Source of the DNA: Candidatus Krumholzibacteriia bacterium | GTDB taxonomy: Bacteria > Krumholzibacteriota > Krumholzibacteriia > WVZY01 > JAKEHA01 | DNA: 64,000 bases | Direction: 5' to 3' | Assembly (NCBI GenBank): GCA_029865265.1 | Contig: JAOUHG010000011.1 | Span: 1 to 64,000 of the forward strand | In this document: piece by piece, positions 8,590-19,922 of the stretch | Numbering within the stretch: the stretch's first letter is position 1 | How the letters are laid out: every line of letters starts with the position of its first letter | Made by a program: the position numbers and the translations under genes | Notes under the pieces: generated by a model | Database searches by the model: none | Seen by the model: the letters and a program-made list of their open reading frames with translations, nothing else | Told to the model about the DNA's origin: nothing

Positions 8590-9531
8590 ATGCGCCGCAG
8601 GTTCCCAGTCATTATAATCATCGGGGTGTGCCCGGTCAAACCATCAGATCGACATGCGCTTAGCGCCTGTTTGCGGCGCTGCGTGGCGGCCGGGCTGCTG
8701 TTGCTGGGCCTGGCCGGGCCCGCCGCCGGGGGGCCCTGGACGCGCGCGAAGGGGGGGCACTACGCCAAGTTTTCGGCGAGCTACCTCTACACCGACACCG
8801 AGTACGACTACCAGGGCAACGAGGTCCCGCTGCTCACCTCGAACCCGCTGGTGCAGTCCGCGGCCTACCGGGAGGTCGACCTCTCCGCCTACGTGGAGTA
8901 CGGGATCACCGACCGCATCTCGCTGGTGGGAACCCTGCCCTTCAAGATCCTCACCTCGCGGCGCACCGAGATCAGCGACATCGCGGACCTGATCCGGGAG
9001 ATCGATGCCACCAACGCGGGACTGAGCGACCTCTCGATCGGCGCGCGGCAGGCACTCGTCACCGGCCGCTGGCCGGTGTCGGTGGAGGTGACCGGCAAAG
9101 TCCCGCTCGGGTACGATGCGACCCCGGACAACGGCGCCCCCGCCCTCGGCACCGGGTACGCCGACCTCTCCGGCGCGCTGCTCGCCGGCAGGAGTGCTCG
9201 CGGCATATACGCCACCGCGTCGGCCGCATACCGCGTGCGCGGGGGCCCGCTGGCCGACGACGTCGGCTTTGCGGCCCAGCTGGGCGGATCGGGCGGGGGT
9301 TTTTCGGCGCAGGCGCTGCTGGAGGGCTGGTATTCCACCGTGGACCCGGAGCCACTGGACGTGTCGTCCACCGTGGCCGTTCCCAACCAGGACGTGCTCA
9401 AGCTGATCGCCTCGCTGGGCTGGCAGTTGAACACGGAGGCGGCGATCGTCGCGGAGGTGTATCACGTCCTGCAGGCGAAGAACGCCCCCGCCGGCACCAC
9501 CGCCGCCGTGGGACTGGTGCTCACGCGCTGA
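8590..9531 (+). CDS. Putative outer-membrane beta-barrel protein
   Basis: This is about 313 residues from the ATG at 8590. A hydrophobic export segment (VAAGLLLLGLAGPAAGG) is followed by alternating aromatic and polar strands such as YAKFSASYLYTDTEYDY and VEYGITDRISLVGTLPF, typical of transporter-like outer-membrane barrels. The start is uncertain. A perfect TATAAT at 8613-8618 lies inside the proposed N-terminus, so the true start may be GTG 8626 or TTG 8671, nearer the signal peptide. It is divergent from erpA. No specific substrate family was recognised. Confidence 0.7.
   Translation: MRRRFPVIIIIGVCPVKPSDRHALSACLRRCVAAGLLLLGLAGPAAGGPWTRAKGGHYAKFSASYLYTDTEYDYQGNEVPLLTSNPLVQSAAYREVDLSAYVEYGITDRISLVGTLPFKILTSRRTEISDIADLIREIDATNAGLSDLSIGARQALVTGRWPVSVEVTGKVPLGYDATPDNGAPALGTGYADLSGALLAGRSARGIYATASAAYRVRGGPLADDVGFAAQLGGSGGGFSAQALLEGWYSTVDPEPLDVSSTVAVPNQDVLKLIASLGWQLNTEAAIVAEVYHVLQAKNAPAGTTAAVGLVLTR
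8613..8618 (+). promoter_or_regulatory. TATAAT -10 hexamer
   Basis: Perfect -10 hexamer between erpA and the barrel gene, without an evident -35. If used, transcription would start near 8625, next to a GTG in frame with the barrel protein, implying a leaderless or very short-leader message. Confidence 0.35.
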
Positions 9532-9576
9532 GGCAAAAGACCCGTTTTGGTGCGGATCGCTTTCGCGCGCGGGTCG

Positions 9577-9582
9577 TATAAT
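9577..9582 (+). promoter_or_regulatory. TATAAT -10 hexamer before the propeller gene
   Basis: Perfect TATAAT 37 bases before the ATG at 9620, with the GGAGG of that gene in between. No clear -35. Good position for a sigma-70-type start near 9589. Confidence 0.4.
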
Positions 9583-9619
9583 GGTACGCTCGATTCGCTC
9601 AACCCGGAGGATCCATCGA

Positions 9620-10582
9620 ATGAGACTCACCCGCTCCATCATCGCCGCCGTGGCCTGCAGCCTGCTCGCGTCCGCGGCGGCCGCGGCGCCGCGCATCCTG
9701 GTCGTCTGCCGGGGCGACGCCACCCTGAAGGCGTTCGACGCCACCAGCTACCAGCCCCTCTTCTCGGTCAAGCTGCCCGGCGAACCCCACGAAGTGGCGG
9801 TGTCTCCCGACGGGCGCTTTGCGTACACGGCGGACTATCTGGGGCTCGACAACACCGTGTCGATCATCGACCTCGAGAAGCAGCAGCGCGTGGCGGATGT
9901 GAACGTCAAGCCGAGCTACAAACCGCATGGATTCGGCATCACCCGGGACGGCACGCGCCTGTACGTGACCTGCGAGGCCTCACGCGCGGTGGTGGAACTG
10001 GACCCGGCCGCGCGCTCGGTGAGGCGCACGTTCGCGATGCGCGACTACGGCGCGCACTTGCTCACCCTGTCGCCGGACGAGAAGTGGATCTACGCGTCGA
10101 GCATCATCGCCGGCACGGTATCCTTCATCAACCTGGAAACCGGAGAACTCGACCGCACGGTGATGAGCGGACAGGGCTGCGAGGGAATCGCCGCCGCCCC
10201 GGATGGCAGCGAGATATGGTCGGTCAATCGCCTGTCGCAGACAATTTCGGTGATCAAGTTCAACGCAACCCGGCGGGATACGACCATGAGCGCGGTGGGC
10301 AATCCCATCCGCATACGATTCACCCACGACGGATCGACCGCCATCGTGACCTGCGCGCTGACCAACCAGCTCGCCCTGTTCGATCGCGAACAGCGCAAGG
10401 AAACCGGGCGCGTGGTGGTGGGCGACTTTCCGCTCGTGGTCGAGATATCACCCGACGGCAAGCGCTGGTTCGTGACCAACAACCACGCCGGCAGTGTCTC
10501 GGTGGTGGACGCCGCGACCCGCGAGCAGGTGTCGACCTTCCCCGCGGGCGAGAGCCCCGAGGGCATCGTGTACATCCGCTGA
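9620..10582 (+). CDS. Exported YVTN-type seven-bladed beta-propeller protein
   Basis: This is 320 residues with a clear signal peptide (MRLTRSIIAAVACSLLASAA, cleavage near AAA-APR). Repeated blade motifs of about 40 residues follow, such as VSPDGRFAYTAD, ITRDGTRLYVTC, LSPDEKWIYAS and ISPDGKRWFVTNN, marking a YVTN/lactonase-like propeller. GGAGG precedes the start. Such periplasmic or surface propellers bind proteins or small molecules; many have no known catalytic activity. The gene converges on the next one with an 8-base gap. Confidence 0.85.
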   Translation: MRLTRSIIAAVACSLLASAAAAAPRILVVCRGDATLKAFDATSYQPLFSVKLPGEPHEVAVSPDGRFAYTADYLGLDNTVSIIDLEKQQRVADVNVKPSYKPHGFGITRDGTRLYVTCEASRAVVELDPAARSVRRTFAMRDYGAHLLTLSPDEKWIYASSIIAGTVSFINLETGELDRTVMSGQGCEGIAAAPDGSEIWSVNRLSQTISVIKFNATRRDTTMSAVGNPIRIRFTHDGSTAIVTCALTNQLALFDREQRKETGRVVVGDFPLVVEISPDGKRWFVTNNHAGSVSVVDAATREQVSTFPAGESPEGIVYIR

Positions 10583-10590
10583 GACGCCCC

Positions 10591-11322
10591 TCAGGGGCCT
10601 GCGAACGCCGCGTGCTCGTCGTCCAGGGAAACGCGCACACCGGTGACCTCGGTGCGACCGCGGCCGGTTGAGATCTTGATGGCGCCGAAGTCCGTCCACT
10701 GGTTCCACGGCAGCGTGAAGCGTGGCTTCTCGTCACCCGCGTCCGCAAAATAGCTCCACTGCGACACCAGCGCGGTTTCCCGATCCACGTAGACCTCGTA
10801 GCGGTTGTGCGGCGTGTCCCCAACGTCTGTGAACGTCAGCGTGAGCACGTCGGCGGGGCGGCCGTCCTCGGTGGCGCGCTCCCCGGCGTAGGTGAGCGTC
10901 ACCCCGGTATCCTTGAGCTTGAAAGGCATGATCAGCCAGTAGGAGTCGTTGATCCATATCGAGCGCGCACGCTGCAGGACCGCAACCCGGTCGTCGTCGT
11001 CGGCCATCTCCCGGCCGCGATTCCATGCGCGCCCCACACCACTGTTCACGTTCATGATCACCAGGAGCGTATCGGACTGCAGGCGATAATCACCGGTCCA
11101 CTTGTTCCACAGATGGGTCCGGCCGAAGATGGTCCAGCCGATGCATTGCACCGCATCCCAGTTGGCGCGACCGCCCATGGCGTCCATGGTGCGGTCGGCG
11201 ATGGCCACCGCGCGCGCGCCGGATCCGGCGCTGTCGAAGCCTTCCGCCGGTGGATTCTCACCCGCCATCGCCAACGCGGCCACCAGCAACCCACCCAACC
11301 CGATCAACCCTCGCTTGCTCAT
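10591..11322 (-). CDS. Exported protein of unknown function, lipoprotein-sorting-like fold
   Basis: This 243-residue protein has an N-terminal signal segment (GLIGLGGLLVAALAMAGENPP). The body (ADRTMDAMGGRANWDAVQCI, then repeated beta-strands with YRLQSDTLLVIMN and VYVDRETALVSQWSYF) resembles the LolA-like superfamily seen in proteins annotated as outer-membrane lipoprotein-sorting or DUF6503. The resemblance is judged by eye only. It follows the metallo-hydrolase gene by 3 bases, so the two are probably co-transcribed. Confidence 0.7.
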   Translation of the reverse strand: MSKRGLIGLGGLLVAALAMAGENPPAEGFDSAGSGARAVAIADRTMDAMGGRANWDAVQCIGWTIFGRTHLWNKWTGDYRLQSDTLLVIMNVNSGVGRAWNRGREMADDDDRVAVLQRARSIWINDSYWLIMPFKLKDTGVTLTYAGERATEDGRPADVLTLTFTDVGDTPHNRYEVYVDRETALVSQWSYFADAGDEKPRFTLPWNQWTDFGAIKISTGRGRTEVTGVRVSLDDEHAAFAGP

Positions 11323-11325
11323 GGA

Positions 11326-12084
11326 TCATTCCTCCCTGGATATCTGCCCGTCGCCGGTGACGCGGAAGCGCGACAGCGGCTCGGTCAGCGGCAGCGCATC
11401 ACCCGCGGCCAGGATCTCGTTTATCAATTGTTCGCGCTCGCTGACGCGGATGTGCACCGCAAACAAGGCACGCGGTCGCAGACCGCGTTGCAGCAGGCGC
11501 TTCCCGAACGGATAGGTCAGGAACCAGAACGGAAAGAACCCCACATCGGCGGTCTCATCCACGACACCCGCCGCCCGCAGTGACTTCTCGTCGATTATAC
11601 CGTCGCCGAGGTGCAGGACCGTGCGCCCGCCCAACCGCACGACGATGCCGAGTTGCTCGACGTCGGCGTAGTTCACGCGACCGTGACTCAGACCGAAACC
11701 TTCGATCCCCACCCCGTTCACCTCGACCACCTCGCGCACCCCGTCCACCGCGGGCAGCGCGTGCACCCGATCCACGAACGCGGCCCCGGCGTGGTCGATG
11801 AAGCGCCCCACCGCCTGCGGGGTCGACACGAAGCGGGTCCGCGGGCTGGCGCGCAGATAGTCGGCCACCGCACCCGGATCGAAATGATCACCGTGGTAGT
11901 GGGTGGCGATGACGGCGTCCGCGCCGTCGAAGGGTGTGCGCGCATGGCGCAGATCCTCGAGTGCCGACGGCGCCGGCACCGCAAACGGAATCGCCTCGGC
12001 TCCAAAGAGCCCGTCGATCAGGACCGTGCCTGCGTCCGACCGGACCAGCACGCCCTCGCAGCCCAGGTAGGTGACGTGCATCAC
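11326..12084 (-). CDS. Metallo-beta-lactamase-fold hydrolase (UlaG-like)
   Basis: This 252-residue protein starts MMHVTYLGCEGVLVRSDAGT, with the metal-binding motif THYHGDHFD and later LSHGRVNY, LHLGDG and AVHIR, which provide further ligands. No signal peptide, so cytoplasmic. The arrangement is that of the UlaG/beta-lactamase-like group that hydrolyses phosphodiester or lactone bonds; the true substrate is unknown. Its stop is 3 bases before the exported protein gene. Confidence 0.85.
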   Translation of the reverse strand: MMHVTYLGCEGVLVRSDAGTVLIDGLFGAEAIPFAVPAPSALEDLRHARTPFDGADAVIATHYHGDHFDPGAVADYLRASPRTRFVSTPQAVGRFIDHAGAAFVDRVHALPAVDGVREVVEVNGVGIEGFGLSHGRVNYADVEQLGIVVRLGGRTVLHLGDGIIDEKSLRAAGVVDETADVGFFPFWFLTYPFGKRLLQRGLRPRALFAVHIRVSEREQLINEILAAGDALPLTEPLSRFRVTGDGQISREE

Positions 12085-12172
12085 GCCAGGATCATAACCC
12101 CCTGTAAATCAACATATTACGACGCAAGCCGCGGCGGCGCGCCGGCGCGGGCATCATGGTAGCACACATGTG

Positions 12173-12197
12173 TAACCTTTCCGAGGCCCCGAACGTC
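12173..12197 (+). promoter_or_regulatory. Candidate ECF-type promoter of the sigma/anti-sigma operon
   Basis: TAACC at 12173-12177 and CGTC at 12194-12197 are separated by 16 bases. This is the AAC...CGT architecture used by many ECF sigma factors, 13 bases before the sigma gene. A dyad ACACATGTGT lies immediately upstream (12165-12174). This suggests the sigma factor drives its own operon. No Shine-Dalgarno is seen before the ATG. Confidence 0.4.
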
Positions 12198-12210
12198 CTC
12201 TTGATGCGTC

Positions 12211-12735
12211 ATGAACCGCGAATTCCACAGGCTGGCCCGGGAGCACGGCGGTCGAATCTACACCTTCGCGCTGCACGCGCTCCGTAACCAGGAGGACGCC
12301 GAGGACGTGACGCAGGAGGTGCTGATCCGTTTGTGGCGCCATCGCGAAACCGTGGACCCCGCACGCCTGCACGCGTGGGTGATGCGGGTGGCGCGCAATC
12401 TGGTGATCGATTCGAGCCGGCGCCGGCGCATGCGTGCCTCGGTGTTTGCCGACGGCACCGACGCCGAGGCAGTCGCCGGCCTGGCGGCAGCACGCGCGCC
12501 CCGGAACGACAGCGCCGAGCGCAGCGAGTTGCGCGGCGTGCTGGAAGCCGCCGTCGCGGATCTGGAAGAGCCCTATCGCAGCATCGTGATCATGCGGGAA
12601 ATACAGGATCTCTCTTATAACGAAATTGCCGCGGCCATGGAAATGCCGCTCGGAACCATCAAGGTCTACCTGCACCGCGCGCGCCGCCAGCTCCGCGAAC
12701 GCGTCAGGAAGGAACTGGGACATGCAGCACCATAG
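12211..12735 (+). CDS. ECF-type RNA polymerase sigma factor
   Basis: This 174-residue ECF sigma factor has region 2 with NQEDAEDVTQEVLIRLWRH and HAWVMRVARNLVIDSSRR, and region 4 with YRSIVIMREIQDLSYNEIAA and the recognition helix MPLGTIKVYLHRARRQLRER. It overlaps the following zinc-finger anti-sigma gene by 14 bases, the classic coupling of a sigma with its inhibitor. It probably governs the two DUF4252 genes downstream. Confidence 0.93.
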   Translation: MNREFHRLAREHGGRIYTFALHALRNQEDAEDVTQEVLIRLWRHRETVDPARLHAWVMRVARNLVIDSSRRRRMRASVFADGTDAEAVAGLAAARAPRNDSAERSELRGVLEAAVADLEEPYRSIVIMREIQDLSYNEIAAAMEMPLGTIKVYLHRARRQLRERVRKELGHAAP

Positions 12736-13357
12736 CGACCTGGTGACCTGCGCGTGGGTGCGCGCGCGCATCGACGAGTTCTCCGACGGCGCCGAGGGCG
12801 GACTCGGACCCGGCGAACGCGCGGCTGTCGAGGATCACGCGAAGGGCTGTGCTCCATGCCGGGCCGAGATCGAAGCGGCGCACGTGCTGCTCAATGCGCT
12901 GCGCGCCCTGCCCGTCCACGAGGTCCCCGCGTCGGTGGTGGCCGCCGCGGAGGCGGCCATTGCGTCCGCCGACCGCGCGGTGCCGGTACCGCATCCGCGG
13001 GCACGCCAGCGCGGTGCGGTGCGCTGGCTCCCCGCGCTGGCGGCAGCCGCGGGCATCGTCGTGGTGGTGGCTACGGCACGCTGGTCGGACCCGGTCGTAA
13101 CCGTAAGCAGCGGTTTCGCCGAGGCACGCGTGGAGCGCGCCACCCGCGAGGCCGTGCTCGCGCTTTCCTATGTAAACCGCTACGCGCGCATGACCGGCCA
13201 GATCGTGACCGACGAGGTGCTGGAGCGGGGCGTGGTGGGAAGTGTGGAGCGCGCCATCGACACCGGGGTCATCGCCCCGCGCCGGAACTCTTCCCTGCGC
13301 CGCGCGCTGGAAAAATCTGGTTTTGTTGAAACCAAACCGGAACACGAACGCTCTTAA
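12722..13357 (+). CDS. Zinc-finger anti-sigma factor, membrane anchored
   Basis: This is 211 residues. The N-terminal zinc-binding anti-sigma domain has C10, H39, C43 and C46 (HAKGCAPC). One membrane segment follows (WLPALAAAAGIVVVVATARW), then an extracytoplasmic helical tail. Such proteins hold the sigma factor at the membrane until an envelope signal releases it. It starts inside the sigma gene and is followed 31 bases later by the first DUF4252 gene, so all four genes form one operon. Confidence 0.88.
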   Translation: MQHHSDLVTCAWVRARIDEFSDGAEGGLGPGERAAVEDHAKGCAPCRAEIEAAHVLLNALRALPVHEVPASVVAAAEAAIASADRAVPVPHPRARQRGAVRWLPALAAAAGIVVVVATARWSDPVVTVSSGFAEARVERATREAVLALSYVNRYARMTGQIVTDEVLERGVVGSVERAIDTGVIAPRRNSSLRRALEKSGFVETKPEHERS

Positions 13358-13388
13358 GGGTGCACGACAAACAACGGAGGCATTATCA

Positions 13389-13988
13389 ATGCGACATCTC
13401 ATGACCATCATAATCGCGTCACTGCTGCTGGGCGGTGCGACCATCGCGGCCAACGCGCAGGACAAGAACGCCAAGGGCACGGACAAGGAAGCCGCCCTGC
13501 GTTCCCAGCCCGGCTATGTCGACTTCTCCATGCTGGACAAGATGGGCCAGGACGCCAAGGTCGAGGTCAACCTGCGCGACCCGATGCTGGGCCTGGTGGG
13601 CAAGTTCATCTCGGACGAGGACGAGGAGCTGCGCGACCTCATATCCAGCCTCAAGCTGGTGCGGGTGCGCGTGTACGAGATCACCCCCACCACGGTGGAG
13701 CGCCTGCTCGCCGCCGGGTCGGAGACCGCCACCAGGCTGGACAAGGACGGCTGGGAGCGCATCGTGCGCGTACGCGACGGCGAAGAGCACGTCGACGTCT
13801 ACTTCAAGCCATCGAGCAACGCGGAGTGGATCGAAGGCGTGCTGGTGATCGCGCTGGGCGACGACAATGAAGCCGCGTTTGTCAACATCGTCGGCACCAT
13901 CCGCCCCGAGGACGTTGCAAAACTTGGCGAGCATTTCGACGTGAACGGAATGGACAAGGTCCACATCGAGAAGAAGATCAAGAACTAG
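13389..13988 (+). CDS. Exported DUF4252-type protein
   Basis: This is 199 residues with a signal peptide (MRHLMTIIIASLLLGGATIA, cleavage near ANA-QDK). The body has the DUF4252 pattern: YVDFSMLDKMGQDAKVEVN, a long segment ending LKLVRVRVYEI, then WERIVRVRDGEEHVDVYFK and a C-terminal VNIVGTIRPEDVAKLGEHFD. A GGAGG precedes the ATG. Function unknown; in other bacteria DUF4252 genes also accompany ECF sigma/anti-sigma pairs, suggesting the regulated output. Confidence 0.85.
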   Translation: MRHLMTIIIASLLLGGATIAANAQDKNAKGTDKEAALRSQPGYVDFSMLDKMGQDAKVEVNLRDPMLGLVGKFISDEDEELRDLISSLKLVRVRVYEITPTTVERLLAAGSETATRLDKDGWERIVRVRDGEEHVDVYFKPSSNAEWIEGVLVIALGDDNEAAFVNIVGTIRPEDVAKLGEHFDVNGMDKVHIEKKIKN

Positions 13989-14009
13989 CGCGCGGAACGG
14001 AGGAGCTCC

Positions 14010-16635
<2,626 letters not shown>

Positions 16636-16711
16636 GGCGACCGTCTGCAACCGCCGGCCACCGGGTCACGTAGTACGCCGGACCGTCCCGACTCCCGTCC
16701 AGGAGGATCCC

Positions 16712-18283
16712 ATGCGTATCGTGCTCGCCGCGGCACTGGCCGCACTTCTGTGTACCTCGTCCGTCTCCGCCGGCAGCCTGTCCGGCAGCGTCACCCGTGA
16801 TGGCAAGCCACTGGCCGGCGCCTTCGTGACCGCGCGCGATTCGTCGGCCGGCCTGGCCGTCTCGGTGCGCAGCGACAGCGACGGGCGCTACCAGCTCGAG
16901 GTTCCAGCGGGAAGCTACACTCTGACGGCGCGCGTTCGCGGTGCCGTCTCCGCCGCGGTTGCGGTGGCCCCCGGCGCAGGTGCCGATCTCGACGTCAACA
17001 CGGCGGTGGACGCCATCACCGACGCGCCGCCTCGCGCCTTCATCAGCATCCTCCCCGATGGCGACGAGAAGCGCCGTTTCATAGTGGATTGCATGGGCTG
17101 CCACTCCATGCGCGCCACCAACGTCCTCGACGTGGACGGCACCCCGCGCGACGAATCCGCATGGGCTGAGGCGGTCGACCAGATGCTCGCCTTCGCCGGG
17201 CACGACACCGGCTTTCCCATCCTGCCGCCGGACCGCACCGCCGGGCCGACCGCGGCCTATCTTGCGCGCCACGTGACCGCCGGCGCCATCGAACGCGCCG
17301 TGGCCGGCACTCCCCCGCTGCCCGCGCCGGGCACCGCGTACGAAGTGACCGAGTGGGATCTCCCGGAACAGCGCGACTTCCCGCACGACCTCATGCGCGA
17401 CGGGCGCGGCAACGTGCTCGTCACCGGGATGTTCAGCGGCAGCATGTACCTGCTGGACCCGAAGAGCGGCGACTTCTCCACGGTGGCGATTCCAGTGCCG
17501 GGCGCAAATCCGCGCGCGCTGGATATCGACGACGACGGCGACTGGTGGATCCTGCTCGGATTCCCGCGCAAACTCGCGCGCTACCGCGTGGATGCGAAGG
17601 AATGGGACACCTTTGACATCGGCGTCTACGGGCACAGCGTGGGTGTGGATGCGAAGAAGCGCGCCTGGTTCAACGGACACTTCACGCGCGACCCGATTGT
17701 GTTTGGTTACGTGGACGCCGCCAGCGGCGAGACCCGCACCCTGGAGGCGCCTCCCACCCCCATGCCGGTGGAACAGGGCGGTCCGATCCCCTACGAGTTG
17801 CGGGTCGGGCCGGACAATACGATATGGATTACCGAGCTCGCCGGAAACCGCCTCATAAGACACGTGCCGGAGAGCGGCGCCACGACCGCCTTCGAACTGC
17901 CGGTGAAAAACAGCGGGCCGCGGCGCTGCGATGTCGGTCCCGACGGGCGCGTGTGGATTCCGGAGTACGCGGGCGGGAAGCTGGCGTGCTTCGACCCCGC
18001 CACCGAACGCTTCGAAGAGTTCGACCTCCCGGTGCGCGACAGTCTTCCCTACTGCGCGCGCGTGGATGCGGGCCGGGGTCTGGTGTGGGTCTCGCAGTGC
18101 GCGGCGGATGCCATCGCGCGCTTCGACATCCGCTCGGGGACGTGGACGGAGTTCGAACTCCCCACGCGCAACGCGTTCATTCGCCACATGGACATCGATC
18201 CGGATACGGGGGAGGTGTGGGCGGCGTACTCGCACTCACCCAACCTGGAGATGCGTGTGGTGCGGCTGCGCGCGGCCCGGTGA
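16712..18283 (+). CDS. Exported fusion: carboxypeptidase-regulatory-like domain, CxxCH haem motif, streptogramin-lyase-like propeller
   Basis: This is 523 residues. The signal peptide is MRIVLAAALAALLCTSSVSA. Residues 21-100 form a carboxypeptidase regulatory-like beta-sandwich (LSGSVTRDGKPLAGAFVTAR). Residues 121-190 carry a single CMGCH (127-131), a c-type haem attachment motif, in a short helical cytochrome-like segment. Residues 210-523 are a Vgb/SMP-30-like propeller with repeats such as ELRVGPDNTIWITELAGNRL and DVGPDGRVWIPEYAGGKLAC. AGGAGG precedes the start. The haem is inferred from one motif; the distal axial ligand is not obvious. Confidence 0.8.
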   Translation: MRIVLAAALAALLCTSSVSAGSLSGSVTRDGKPLAGAFVTARDSSAGLAVSVRSDSDGRYQLEVPAGSYTLTARVRGAVSAAVAVAPGAGADLDVNTAVDAITDAPPRAFISILPDGDEKRRFIVDCMGCHSMRATNVLDVDGTPRDESAWAEAVDQMLAFAGHDTGFPILPPDRTAGPTAAYLARHVTAGAIERAVAGTPPLPAPGTAYEVTEWDLPEQRDFPHDLMRDGRGNVLVTGMFSGSMYLLDPKSGDFSTVAIPVPGANPRALDIDDDGDWWILLGFPRKLARYRVDAKEWDTFDIGVYGHSVGVDAKKRAWFNGHFTRDPIVFGYVDAASGETRTLEAPPTPMPVEQGGPIPYELRVGPDNTIWITELAGNRLIRHVPESGATTAFELPVKNSGPRRCDVGPDGRVWIPEYAGGKLACFDPATERFEEFDLPVRDSLPYCARVDAGRGLVWVSQCAADAIARFDIRSGTWTEFELPTRNAFIRHMDIDPDTGEVWAAYSHSPNLEMRVVRLRAAR

Positions 18284-18301
18284 GCCGCGCGCGACCCGCC
18301 G

Positions 18302-19900
18302 TCAACGCTCGTTGAGCAGATCGCGCAGCGCCTGCTTGGCGGCCGGGGTTCCGATGGCGCCCAGCGCCTGCACCGCGGCACGGCGCACCTCGCGGTTGGG
18401 GTCGGTGCGGGCCACCCGCGCCAGGATTGCCACCGACTCATCGGAGTCGATCTCGGACAGCGCCCACACGATGGCCTTGCGCTGCTCGGGATCCTCCTGC
18501 GCCTCCAGCATCTGCCCCAGCGCCGGCGCCGAGGCCTCGCCCGCACCCGACATGGCCGCGTACAGCGCCGCGCGCCGCACCTCCTCGAAGGGCGACTGGC
18601 GGTAGACCGCCATGAAGAACTCGGTGGCGTCCGCGTCGTCCAGTACATCCGCGAGCGCCCACACCGCCGCCTGCGCCAGTTCCTGGTCCTTCGTATCCAT
18701 GGCCGCGGTGCGCAACAGCGCCTCCGCCTCGGGCCCGCCGTGCTCGGCGAGCGCGTAGAACGCCGCCTTGCGCACCTCGCTGTCGCCGGATGTCTTGACG
18801 ATCTCGGTCAGCACCGGCACCACCGACGGGTCGTCCGTCTCCGCCAGCGCGTACACGGCGGCGCGGCGCAGCTCCCTCCCGTCGCGCGAGTCGGACTTGC
18901 TCAGAGCGATCTTCTTGAGGGTGGGAATGATGTTCACGTCGTCGCGCTCGATCAACGCGTAGAGCGCGGCCCGCTGCAGTTCCTCGTCGTCGGAAGTCTC
19001 CACGATGGACTCCAGCGCCGCGGTGGCGGCGGCGTCGTCCACTTCGGCCAGCGCGAAGGTGGCGGCGCGGCGCGCGTCCGGGTCGGGGTCGGTCCGGGCC
19101 ACGTTGATCAGAATGCCGGTCACCTCGTCACTCTCGGTCTCGGCGATGGCGTAGAGGATGTGGCGGCGGATGTCGGCGTCCTTCTCTGTCTTCATGATCT
19201 GCACCATCGCGCTGACCACCCGCTCCTCGTCGGCGTACTCACTCAGCGCGTACACGGCGTGGCGGCGGATGTCCGGATCCGGGTCGGTCTCGGCCACCTG
19301 GATGAGCAGGTCGACCACGCGCGGATCGTCCACCTCCGCGATCATGTACACGACGTGGCGGCGCACGTCCGCGTCCTTCGACTTGGTGAGCAGGTCGGCC
19401 ACCACGTCGAAGGGAACATCCCCGTCCTGGTCCATGATCTCCCATATCACCGACATCTTGAACTCGCTGTCCTCGTCGACGCGCCGCGCGGCCATGGATT
19501 CGAGCGCCGCCTTGCCGCGCGGATCACCGGCATCGGAGAGGCGCTTGGCCAGCTTGAAGTATTCGGAGCGCGCATCGTCCGACCACTTCCCGTCGGGGTG
19601 GGCCTCCAGGAATTTCGCGTAGCAGTCGAACGCCTGCTGGTAGTCACGCGTGGAACGCTGCAGCGAATAGCAGCGAAAGAACTCGGCGCCCTCCGCGTAG
19701 CGGCTGTCGCCGTAATCGGCGAGGAACTTCCGCGAGGCGTCGTACGCCTGGGAGTAGCGTTCGTCGTAGATGAGGTCCTTGAGCCTGTCGTAGGCCTCGG
19801 CGGCATCCTCGTTTCCGGCGCGTGCCGTCATCGGCGCCAGCGCACCCAACGCAAGCAGCGCGGCCAGAATCGTCGTCATGAAGTGCGTGCGATGTCTCAT
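18302..19900 (-). CDS. Exported HEAT-repeat protein
   Basis: This is 532 residues. After a signal peptide (ILAALLALGALAPMTARAG) comes a TPR-like helical region (residues 30-125: YDRLKDLIYDERYSQAYDAS, YQQAFDCYAKFLEAHPDG). At least ten HEAT repeats of about 31 residues follow, with the signature RRHAVYALSE, RRAATFALAEV, RRAAVYALAETDD and RKAAFYALAEHGG. Such solenoids bind proteins. It follows the zinc-finger anti-sigma gene by 22 bases and is probably the output or a regulator of that sigma operon. Confidence 0.9.
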   Translation of the reverse strand: MRHRTHFMTTILAALLALGALAPMTARAGNEDAAEAYDRLKDLIYDERYSQAYDASRKFLADYGDSRYAEGAEFFRCYSLQRSTRDYQQAFDCYAKFLEAHPDGKWSDDARSEYFKLAKRLSDAGDPRGKAALESMAARRVDEDSEFKMSVIWEIMDQDGDVPFDVVADLLTKSKDADVRRHVVYMIAEVDDPRVVDLLIQVAETDPDPDIRRHAVYALSEYADEERVVSAMVQIMKTEKDADIRRHILYAIAETESDEVTGILINVARTDPDPDARRAATFALAEVDDAAATAALESIVETSDDEELQRAALYALIERDDVNIIPTLKKIALSKSDSRDGRELRRAAVYALAETDDPSVVPVLTEIVKTSGDSEVRKAAFYALAEHGGPEAEALLRTAAMDTKDQELAQAAVWALADVLDDADATEFFMAVYRQSPFEEVRRAALYAAMSGAGEASAPALGQMLEAQEDPEQRKAIVWALSEIDSDESVAILARVARTDPNREVRRAAVQALGAIGTPAAKQALRDLLNER

Positions 19901-19922
19901 GGTGAGAGCTCCTCCTCAGAGC

